NCBI GenBank assembly: GCA_017442465.1
Contig: JAFRZQ010000224.1
Span: 1-12,202, forward strand
Direction: 5' to 3'
Source: Anaerotignum sp.
GTDB lineage: Bacteria > Bacillota > Clostridia > Lachnospirales > Anaerotignaceae
DNA: 12,202 nucleotides
Numbering within the stretch: position 1 is the first letter of the stretch; each line of letters starts with the position of its first letter. Position numbers and translations under genes: made by a program. Positions 5,626 through 11,201 of this stretch are shown piece after piece. The notes under the pieces were generated by a model. It was not told the origin of the DNA. It made no database searches and saw only the letters and a program-made list of their open reading frames with translations.

Positions 5626-6801
5626 TCACTCATTCGTCATATCATCTGCCGCAGGCTGAATGCCATGGATCCTCCAGTCGATCAGTTCCTTTGTTCCCTC
5701 TTCATCCATATCGAAATAGGAACCGCCTTCACCGGGAACCGTATCACTGGTGATCTTCGCAGGGTCAAGATCTTTCACATATTTTACATAGCCCAGAGCC
5801 TCTGTCACAGTAATATCACTTTCTGTACAATCCAGCACCACTTCCACCAGATCATCCAGTCTGCTCATCAGTGTTTCAGAACTACATACCTTATCGATCA
5901 GCGCTGTAATAAATTCCTGCTGCACTTCAATACGCTTCAGGTCTTTCTGGGCATAGCCGTCACGGAAACGCACCAGCTGTTCTGCCTTATCCCCATCCAG
6001 ATGCTGCATGCCTTCTTTCAGGTTGATCAGCGGGCCGCCGGTATCCGTCATATCCCAGTACATATCCTGAGGCACATAGAAATCTACACCGCCCACGGCA
6101 TCTACCACCTGTCTGAAAGCACTCAGATCAAATTTCACATAATAATCGATCTGAATATCCAGCAGGTCTTCCAGCATAGCCACAGAGAAGGTGCATCTGT
6201 TGCCTTCCCCCGCATAAGCGTGTACTTCTGTCAGCTTGCACTGGCCATATACGCCATTTCGGTTCGGCACATGGGCATTTTCCTTTTCCAGATAATCGAT
6301 CATATCATCGGTCAGAACGACTCTCGTATCTCTGGGAACAGAGATCATATGCAGTTCCTTCGTTGTAGTATTAAAGCTGACGATCATATTGACATCGGCA
6401 CGGAATCCATCTTCATCCGTCCCCAATACCGCTACGTTGATAACGTCCCTGATCTTTTCCTGATCGGATGCGGAAACCACGAAATCAGACTGTTCCGCCT
6501 TATCCTGCCACATATCCATTTTCACCCAGATCTTTGCCGCCGCATAAGTCCCCGCCAGGATCAGGATCAGTGCGATCACCATAAGGATGGATCTGCGCTG
6601 TCTTTTCTTCTGTTCGGCTCTGCGTCTGGCCATTCTTCTGCCTTTTTCCGCCCTTCTGGGGTCTACATATTCCGAAGAAACCATTCTCTGCTGTTCTTCC
6701 GGATATGGTGCCCGTGTCTGTCTGCGGCGCACCTGACGCTGACGCAGCTCCATATCATCAGAAGGTCTGCGTCTTCTTCGATATTCTCTCTTCTCACCCA
6801 T
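5626..6801 (-). CDS. LytR-CpsA-Psr (LCP) family cell-wall polymer ligase
   Basis: First gene of the envelope operon. The 391-residue product has an unusually long basic cytoplasmic tail of about 70 residues rich in Arg and Gln (RRYRRRRR-like start at 5-12, further Arg clusters at 25-30 and 55-70). One membrane span follows at about 71-92, then the extracellular LCP domain. Conserved LCP motifs are GTDEDGFRAD (127-136; Asp129, Arg134, Asp136), ISVPRDTR (153-160), DAVGGVDFYVPQDM, HLDGDKAEQLVRFRDG and KRIEVQQEFITAL. It ends shortly after the LCP domain, without the LytR_C domain of the next gene. The ATG at 6801 is preceded by GAGGGAG about ten bases upstream; a TTG further upstream at 6840 is not needed. 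The promoter is at 6854-6882. Two adjacent LCP paralogues suggest partly redundant or polymer-specific ligases, as in B. subtilis TagT/U/V; this parallel is inference. Confidence 0.93.
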   Translation of the reverse strand: MGEKREYRRRRRPSDDMELRQRQVRRRQTRAPYPEEQQRMVSSEYVDPRRAEKGRRMARRRAEQKKRQRRSILMVIALILILAGTYAAAKIWVKMDMWQDKAEQSDFVVSASDQEKIRDVINVAVLGTDEDGFRADVNMIVSFNTTTKELHMISVPRDTRVVLTDDMIDYLEKENAHVPNRNGVYGQCKLTEVHAYAGEGNRCTFSVAMLEDLLDIQIDYYVKFDLSAFRQVVDAVGGVDFYVPQDMYWDMTDTGGPLINLKEGMQHLDGDKAEQLVRFRDGYAQKDLKRIEVQQEFITALIDKVCSSETLMSRLDDLVEVVLDCTESDITVTEALGYVKYVKDLDPAKITSDTVPGEGGSYFDMDEEGTKELIDWRIHGIQPAADDMTNE

Positions 6802-6815
6802 GTTATCTATTCTCC

Positions 6816-6829
6816 CTCTATATATAGAG
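6816..6829. repeat. 14-bp perfect palindrome over the first lcp ribosome binding site
   Basis: CTCTATATATAGAG is a perfect palindrome between the promoter and the start codon of the first LCP gene. It overlaps the ribosome binding site (GAGGGAG on the minus strand, 6812-6818). It could be an operator or a weak hairpin hiding the site; chance is also possible in AT-rich sequence. Confidence 0.4.
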
Positions 6830-6853
6830 TATTTTTCCAATTCACAACAAATT

Positions 6854-6882
6854 ATTATAGCAAAATGAAAGGTTGGTTACAA
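6854..6882 (-). promoter_or_regulatory. Sigma-A promoter of the lcp-lcp-udk operon
   Basis: Minus strand TTGTAA (-35, 6877-6882, 4 of 6) is followed at exactly 17 bases by TATAAT (-10, 6854-6859, 6 of 6). Transcription should begin near 6847, about 45 bases before the ATG at 6801. Another minus-strand TATAAT at 6947-6952 lacks a properly spaced -35 box. Confidence 0.75.
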
Positions 6883-7004
6883 TACAGAAAACCCGATATT
6901 ATCCATTTTTTTGAGTCTTCCCCCAATTTTCGCTTTTATTCCCTCTATTATACACCATGTAACCGCAAAAAAAATGAACAATTTTCTTAATATTGCCGCC
7001 TTCC

Positions 7005-7033
7005 TTTACTTTTTCGCGAAATTCCCGTATAAT
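7005..7033 (+). promoter_or_regulatory. Sigma-A promoter of the LtaS-like gene
   Basis: TTTACT (-35, 7005-7010, 4 of 6) and TATAAT (-10, 7028-7033, 6 of 6) are 17 bases apart. The start site should be near 7040, giving a leader of about 33 bases. It diverges from the lcp operon promoter about 150 bases away, and no other structure was seen in that spacer. Confidence 0.8.
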
Positions 7034-7072
7034 CCGTATCTGTAAAGACAAATTTTCAAAGGAGGCATCGAA

Positions 7073-8974
7073 ATGCCCGATCATAATAAAACAAAACCTT
7101 CATTATTATATAAGATAAAAAACCTGATGAACAAACCATTGGGGATTGCTCTGGCATCCCTGTTCTGGTCTGTTTTCATCACCGGGATCGTTTATCTCAT
7201 CACCACAACGCAGATCCTGCGGGTAGGCTGGCGGATCCTGCAGGCACCTACCATGCTGCTGCTGAACATCCTGCCTGTTCTTCTGGTGATCCTGCTGCTG
7301 TTCTTCCTGACAAGGAAGCTGTTCTTCTCTGTCAGCTGTTCCGCAGTGCTGTTTATCTTCTTCGCAGTAACAGACCGTATCAAGGTCATCATGCGACAGG
7401 AGCCCCTCCTTCCCACCGACCTGACACTGGTAAAGGAAACGGTAGCGATCCTGAAAACCTTCCCTGTATATCAGCTGGTACTGATCGGGCTGATGCTGAT
7501 CGCCTTTGTAGTACTGCTTGTCCTCAGTTTCCGCAAGTCCAAGCCCGTAAAACTGGCTGCAGCTCCCCGTGTCATCGGTCTGGTACTGGTCATCGCCTGT
7601 GCCTTCGGTGCAAACCAGTTTATTTATGCGGATAAAGGCCGTTATGACGCTTACCCCACAGTGGATAATCCCTATTTTCAGGTAAATCAGTACAACACCA
7701 AAGGGATGATCTATTCTTTCCTGCATCAGTACAATATCACGAAAATGACAGCCCCCGAAGGCTATGATGCAAAATATTTCGCAGATCTGGAAAATACCCA
7801 GTGGGCACCACCCGAAAATCAGGAATATCCCCACATCATCATGATCATGGGGGAAGCCTTCTCCGATCTGAGTGAAAATCCTCACCTGGACTTCACCGGT
7901 CACCGGGATCCCCTGCAGAACTGGAAGGAAATCTGTGCCAGCGACAATGCCTACAGCGGCCATGTGGTTGTAGCGAACTTTGGCGGCGGCACATCCAACT
8001 CCGAATATGATGTACTGACAGGCTGTGCGACCCGTTATCTGGATAATCCACTGCCTTCCTATAACTTTATCCACGGCGATTTTGACGGTATCCCCCGTCA
8101 GCTCCAGAAAGTAGGCTATGAAACCCTGTCTATCCACCCCGGTTATGCATGGTTCTACAACCGCCAGAACGTTTATCCCGATCTGGGTTTTGAAACCTGC
8201 TATTTCCTGGAAGACTCCTTTGATCTGGCGACCCAGGGCTACGGCGGTTACATCAACGAAGTGGTAACTATGGATAAGATCATCGACACTCTGGATACCC
8301 ATATCAAAGAAAAGGACAGTCCTCTGTTCTCCTTTACGGTGACCATCCAGAACCACGGCCCTTACGAAAAGCACTATGGCACCCTGCCTGCAAACTTCTC
8401 CACAGACGTCCCTCTGGATGAAAACCAGACAGACCTCTTAACGCAGTATTTCGCAGGCGTCATTGATGCTGACGAACAGATCGGCAGACTAAAGGAATAT
8501 GCCGAAAACTCTGATGAGCCTATCGTTCTGGTATACTTCGGCGACCACCTGCCCGGCTTCTCCAACGGTATGGAATTCTTCGACCTGCTGGATTACCCCA
8601 TCGACGCCAACGGCACACCGGAAGAACAGCTGGCAGTCTATGAAACTCCTTATTTCATCTGGCAGAACGACAGTGCAGAAGCCCTCTGCGGTAATATGAG
8701 CGATCTGACCTCCAAATTGGAACTGCCTGGAGATGGCCTGATCAGCTCCCAGTTCCTGGGGACCACTGTTCTGGAACTTTTTGTCAATGGATATGAATCT
8801 CCTCTGCACCGGATGAATGACAGATTAAGACGGGAACTCCCTGTCTGTGCAAAGAACATTTACGTGGATGCAGAAGGCAATTACACCGAATATATTTCCT
8901 CCGAACAGCAGGAAATGGTAAAAACATTGAAAAACTGGCAGTATTACAAGCTTTTTGATGAAAAAACCCCTTAA
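7073..8974 (+). CDS. Lipoteichoic acid synthase-like phosphoglycerol transferase (LtaS family)
   Basis: LtaS-type enzymes polymerise glycerol phosphate from phosphatidylglycerol onto a lipid anchor outside the cell. The 633-residue length fits (S. aureus LtaS is 646). Five membrane spans are visible at about 21-44, 57-79, 83-100, 132-152 and 166-184, followed by an extracellular sulfatase-fold domain. Catalytic and metal residues can be placed by motif: Glu261 in MGEAFSDL, the nucleophile Thr307 in GGGTSNSEYDVLTG, His355 and Arg364 in HPGYAWFYNR, His428 in TIQNHGPY, and Asp491-His492 in YFGDHLPG. All are present, so it is predicted active. GGAGG at 7061-7065 lies seven bases before the ATG. 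The gene is monocistronic between a strong promoter and a terminator, and divergent from the LCP operon. Whether it makes true lipoteichoic acid or another glycerol-phosphate decoration is not decidable here. Confidence 0.92.
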   Translation: MPDHNKTKPSLLYKIKNLMNKPLGIALASLFWSVFITGIVYLITTTQILRVGWRILQAPTMLLLNILPVLLVILLLFFLTRKLFFSVSCSAVLFIFFAVTDRIKVIMRQEPLLPTDLTLVKETVAILKTFPVYQLVLIGLMLIAFVVLLVLSFRKSKPVKLAAAPRVIGLVLVIACAFGANQFIYADKGRYDAYPTVDNPYFQVNQYNTKGMIYSFLHQYNITKMTAPEGYDAKYFADLENTQWAPPENQEYPHIIMIMGEAFSDLSENPHLDFTGHRDPLQNWKEICASDNAYSGHVVVANFGGGTSNSEYDVLTGCATRYLDNPLPSYNFIHGDFDGIPRQLQKVGYETLSIHPGYAWFYNRQNVYPDLGFETCYFLEDSFDLATQGYGGYINEVVTMDKIIDTLDTHIKEKDSPLFSFTVTIQNHGPYEKHYGTLPANFSTDVPLDENQTDLLTQYFAGVIDADEQIGRLKEYAENSDEPIVLVYFGDHLPGFSNGMEFFDLLDYPIDANGTPEEQLAVYETPYFIWQNDSAEALCGNMSDLTSKLELPGDGLISSQFLGTTVLELFVNGYESPLHRMNDRLRRELPVCAKNIYVDAEGNYTEYISSEQQEMVKTLKNWQYYKLFDEKTP

Positions 8975-8996
8975 AACAGAATATAAAAAGTTTCAT

Positions 8997-9023
8997 GTCG
9001 GGAAATTTTTTCCCGACTTTTTT
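8997..9023 (+). terminator. Intrinsic terminator of the LtaS-like gene
   Basis: A perfect 9-bp stem GTCGGGAAA/TTTCCCGAC (8997-9005 with 9009-9017, three-base loop) is followed by TTTTTT, 22 bases after the stop codon. Confidence 0.92.
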
Positions 9024-9216
9024 ATATTTTTCAAAATTTGTATACAGTATTTACTTACATATTTTTCCATTTTAATTCACAATTAACTGGAAATTTCTTC
9101 CAAATCCTGCACAATATTTCCAGTTTTTTCCAGTTTATTTTTGACTATTATTTATTATGTACTAAAATAAATACATATTTTTCACCAAAAAATTGGTTAT
9201 TTTTTTCAGTTTTTTA
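9018..9216. other. AT-rich spacer with operator-like inverted repeats
   Basis: This part of the 455-base gap before the first transporter has no credible gene. It contains a perfect 10-bp inverted repeat, AACTGGAAAT (9085-9094) and ATTTCCAGTT (9116-9125), 21 bases apart, with a further TTCCAGTTT at 9128-9136. There is also TATGTA-N10-TACATA (9156-9177). A second possible promoter, TTGACT (9141-9146) and TAAAAT (9163-9168) with 16-base spacing, overlaps the last repeat. These may be regulator-binding sites, but AT-rich DNA produces chance matches. Confidence 0.4.
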
Positions 9217-9245
9217 TTGAAATTATGAAATATATGGTGTAAAAT
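9217..9245 (+). promoter_or_regulatory. Sigma-A promoter of the first NSS transporter
   Basis: TTGAAA (-35, 9217-9222, 5 of 6) and TAAAAT (-10, 9240-9245, 5 of 6) are 17 bases apart. The start site would be near 9252, leaving an unusually long leader of about 178 bases before the ATG at 9430. Confidence 0.7.
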
Positions 9246-9295
9246 ATCTTTGAATCTAATTGCTGTATTGATTTCTGTCTTGATATTCATTTTTA

Positions 9296-9402
9296 TGCAT
9301 CAAGGCATGAGGGAGGGAATCGATGCAGATCAAAATTTTCACCTGACGAAACTTTTCGTCAACAGATAAGAATGGGAATGGTTTCATTCCACGCAATTAT
9401 CT
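9296..9402 (+). ncRNA. Structured 5' leader of the first NSS transporter (candidate cis-regulatory RNA)
   Basis: Three hairpins follow in order. P1 is TGCATC/GATGCA (9296-9301 with 9322-9327) around a purine-rich loop containing GAGGGAGGGAA. P2 is TGACGAA/TTCGTCA (9344-9350 with 9355-9361, loop ACTT). P3 is an outer stem AGATAA/TTATCT (9364-9369 with 9397-9402) separated by an internal loop from GGAATG/CATTCC (9375-9380 with 9385-9390, loop GTTT). No T run follows, so any control would act on translation or stability; the ribosome binding site is 15 bases beyond P3. I could not match it to glycine, lysine, THF, guanidine or T-box motifs by eye. Confidence 0.45.
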
Positions 9403-9429
9403 AATTTCATTATGTAAGGAGGAATACAT

Positions 9430-10809
9430 ATGTCTACAACTGAAAATCGTGCCGAGTTTGGTTCCACCTTAGGTTTCATCCTGTCCGCAGCTGGTTCCGC
9501 TGTAGGTCTGGGTAACATCTGGAAATTCCCCGGCAAAGCTTACGCATGTGGCGGCGGCGCATTCCTGATCATCTACCTGATCATCGTTGCTGTAGTAGGT
9601 ACATCCGTAATGATGGCTGAATTCACAATCGGTCGTAAAACACACAGAGGTTCTGTAGGTGCCCTGAGAATGCTGAATGAAAAATTCGCATGGATCGGTG
9701 GTCTGGGCGTTCTGACAGGTTTCATCATCGTATGTTACTACTGCCAGGTTGGTGGCTGGGCTATGTACTACGTAGCAGCTTACATCACAGACGTACAGAC
9801 AGTATGGGCTGATCCTATGGCATACTTCCTGGGTATGCTGGGTGCAAACGGCTTCCCCGTTGGTGCACTGGTATGGGGCTTCATCTTCATGCTGCTGACA
9901 GCATTCATCATCAGCCATGGTACAGCTGGTATCGAAAAAATGTCCACAATCCTGATGCCTATCCTGTTCATCCTGCTGATTGGTCTGATGATCAGAGCAT
10001 GTACACTGCCCGGTGCTTCCGAAGGTATCAAATACATGCTGCATGTTGACTTCTCCACAATCAATGGTACAGCTATTCTGACAGCTCTGGGTCAGGCATT
10101 CTTCTCCCTGTCCCTTGGTATGGGCGTTATGATCACATACGCTTCTTACCTGTCCAGCGAAGATAACCTGGTTTCCAACACAGGTATCGTTTGTGTACTG
10201 GATACTCTGGTTGCTCTGTTCGCAGGCTTCATGATCATCCCCGCTGTATTCGCTACAGGTATCGCTCCTGGTATGGGCGGCGGCTTCGCATTCGCTACTC
10301 TGGCAGGCGTATTTATGGCAATCCCCGGCGGTCAGTTCATGGGTATGCTGTTCTACTTCCTGCTGTTCTTCGCAGCTGTAACATCCTCTACTTCCATCCT
10401 GGAAGGTACTGTTGCATTCCTGACAGAAGAAAAAGGTATGGAAAGAAAGAAAGCTCTGGTTGGCTGCTGTATCATCATGGAAATCGTTGGTGTACTGTAC
10501 CTGCTGTCTCAGGTTTACATGAACCTGAAAGGTATCTGGATCTCCAAAGACGGTCTGCAGTTCCCTATCTTCGGCGACTTCCTGGAATACCTGACAGACA
10601 GACTGCTGCTGCCTCTGGGTGCATTCTTCACAACATTCTTCGTAGGTTGGATCTGGGGTCCCGAAAACTCCATCAAAGAAGCAACAGGCGATGGCAGAAA
10701 CAAATTTGCACTGGCTAAACCTTATGCATTCGTAGTAAAATACATCGACCCTATCGCTATCGGTGCTATCATCGTTGCTGGTATGGTATTCGGTATGTCC
10801 ATTTCCTAA
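9430..10809 (+). CDS. Sodium-dependent amino-acid transporter, NSS/SNF family (copy 1)
   Basis: Members of this family import amino acids with sodium across the cytoplasmic membrane; LeuT is the structural model and TnaT a tryptophan example. The 459-residue product has 11-12 hydrophobic spans. The substrate and sodium site of span 1 is SAAGSAVGLGNIWKFP (19-34), the span 6 motif is GQAFFSLSLGMG, and span 8 carries TSSTSILEG with the Ser/Thr pair of the second sodium site. MAEFTIGRKT follows span 2. AGGAGG lies seven bases before the ATG. Leu is nearly always CTG, and codon use is strongly restricted, as in highly expressed genes. It has its own promoter, a long structured leader and a downstream terminator, and is followed by a near-identical paralogue. 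Substrate is probably a neutral amino acid; which one cannot be told. Confidence 0.93.
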   Translation: MSTTENRAEFGSTLGFILSAAGSAVGLGNIWKFPGKAYACGGGAFLIIYLIIVAVVGTSVMMAEFTIGRKTHRGSVGALRMLNEKFAWIGGLGVLTGFIIVCYYCQVGGWAMYYVAAYITDVQTVWADPMAYFLGMLGANGFPVGALVWGFIFMLLTAFIISHGTAGIEKMSTILMPILFILLIGLMIRACTLPGASEGIKYMLHVDFSTINGTAILTALGQAFFSLSLGMGVMITYASYLSSEDNLVSNTGIVCVLDTLVALFAGFMIIPAVFATGIAPGMGGGFAFATLAGVFMAIPGGQFMGMLFYFLLFFAAVTSSTSILEGTVAFLTEEKGMERKKALVGCCIIMEIVGVLYLLSQVYMNLKGIWISKDGLQFPIFGDFLEYLTDRLLLPLGAFFTTFFVGWIWGPENSIKEATGDGRNKFALAKPYAFVVKYIDPIAIGAIIVAGMVFGMSIS

Positions 10810-10846
10810 TCAGAGGATTTGGAATAACCAAATTGCATAACATGTG

Positions 10847-10885
10847 CGACCTTAAGGTCGGAGGCTCCCCCTTCGACCTTTTTTA
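10847..10885 (+). terminator. Terminator of NSS copy 1 with a competing hairpin
   Basis: AAGGTCG (10854-10860) pairs with CGACCTT (10874-10880) to form a terminator stem followed by TTTTTT. The same AAGGTCG can instead pair with the CGACCTT immediately before it (10847-10853; the two make a 14-bp palindrome), which would disrupt the terminator. The terminator is clear; a switching role is only possible. Confidence 0.8.
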
Positions 10886-10982
10886 TTGCAGTAAAATTAT
10901 CCTAAATACTTTCTAAAAAATCCGTTCATATATCTTAACGTTATTTTCCCGGCATTTTAATAGCAATTCACAGTATTTTACG

Positions 10983-11037
10983 ATATGCTTTTCCTATGGA
11001 AAAATGTAATTTTTTGGAAGAGCATATTTTTCTTTTT
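10983..11037 (+). terminator. Terminator-like long hairpin upstream of NSS copy 2
   Basis: Twelve-base arms ATATGCTTTTCC (10983-10994) and GGAAGAGCATAT (11016-11027) pair with one G-U wobble, with an inner AAAAAT/ATTTTT pairing in the loop. TTTTTCTTTTT follows at 11027-11037. The shape is that of an intrinsic terminator, but another terminator already lies about 100 bases upstream with no gene between. It may be a leader attenuator or the end of an unrecognised small RNA. Confidence 0.5.
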
Positions 11038-11045
11038 GCAAAAAT

Positions 11046-11088
11046 TGCAGTAGTTTCTTGCGAGAGCAAATTGGTCGACCCTGCTGCA
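11046..11088 (+). other. Branched inverted-repeat element upstream of NSS copy 2
   Basis: An outer stem TGCAGTAG/CTGCTGCA (11046-11053 with 11081-11088, one G-U wobble) encloses a hairpin TTGC-GAGA-GCAA with a GNRA-type tetraloop (11058-11069) and the 8-bp palindrome GGTCGACC (11073-11080). It could be a folded RNA element or a protein-binding DNA site. If transcription starts near 11105 it is not in the mRNA. Confidence 0.4.
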
Positions 11089-11098
11089 TATCTATAAA
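11071..11098 (+). promoter_or_regulatory. Possible promoter of NSS copy 2
   Basis: TTGGTC (11071-11076, 3-4 of 6) and TATAAA (11093-11098, 5 of 6) are 16 bases apart. Transcription would start near 11105, about 97 bases before the ATG. The -35 box overlaps the GGTCGACC palindrome. The match is moderate. Confidence 0.4.
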
Positions 11099-11201
11099 AA
11101 GAAGGCAATCATCCATACCTTAATATGCTTTTACAGAAATATGCACATCCTGGAAAACAGCAATGTTTTCAAACTAGACAACTTTATAAAGGAGGAATAC
11201 T

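Larger units (their letters stand above)
10886..11201. other. Non-coding spacer between the transporter copies
   Basis: No credible reading frame was found on either strand. The first 95 bases are AT-rich with nothing recognised. The rest holds the long hairpin at 10983-11037, the branched element at 11046-11088, a possible promoter at 11071-11098, and GGAGG at 11191-11195. It shows no evident similarity to the leader of copy 1, although the coding regions are nearly identical. Confidence 0.6.

Noticed and set aside
5617..5629. GTG start at 5629 for the second LCP gene
   Set aside because: It would overlap the previous stop by four bases but lacks a ribosome binding site; the ATG at 5617 has GAGG at good spacing.
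4484..6990. Long plus-strand frames antisense to the two LCP genes
   Set aside because: Their His/Ile/Phe-rich translation has no domain, and the minus-strand genes are unmistakable.
6899..7084. 61-codon minus-strand frame in the LCP/LtaS spacer
   Set aside because: It covers both the LtaS promoter and its ribosome binding site and has no recognisable start signal or homology.
9038..9220. 60-codon plus-strand frame in the AT-rich spacer
   Set aside because: Phe/Tyr/Asn-rich translation of AT-rich DNA with no ribosome binding site.
9301..9429. Glycine or other known riboswitch before the first transporter
   Set aside because: The conserved cores I know for glycine, lysine, THF, guanidine and T-box elements are not present, so only an unclassified structured leader is reported.
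9469..10044. 191-codon antisense frame repeated at 11241-11816 in the second transporter
   Set aside because: The conservation between copies follows from the near-identical coding strands and restricted codon use; the protein is low-complexity Cys/His/Gln-rich with no start signal.
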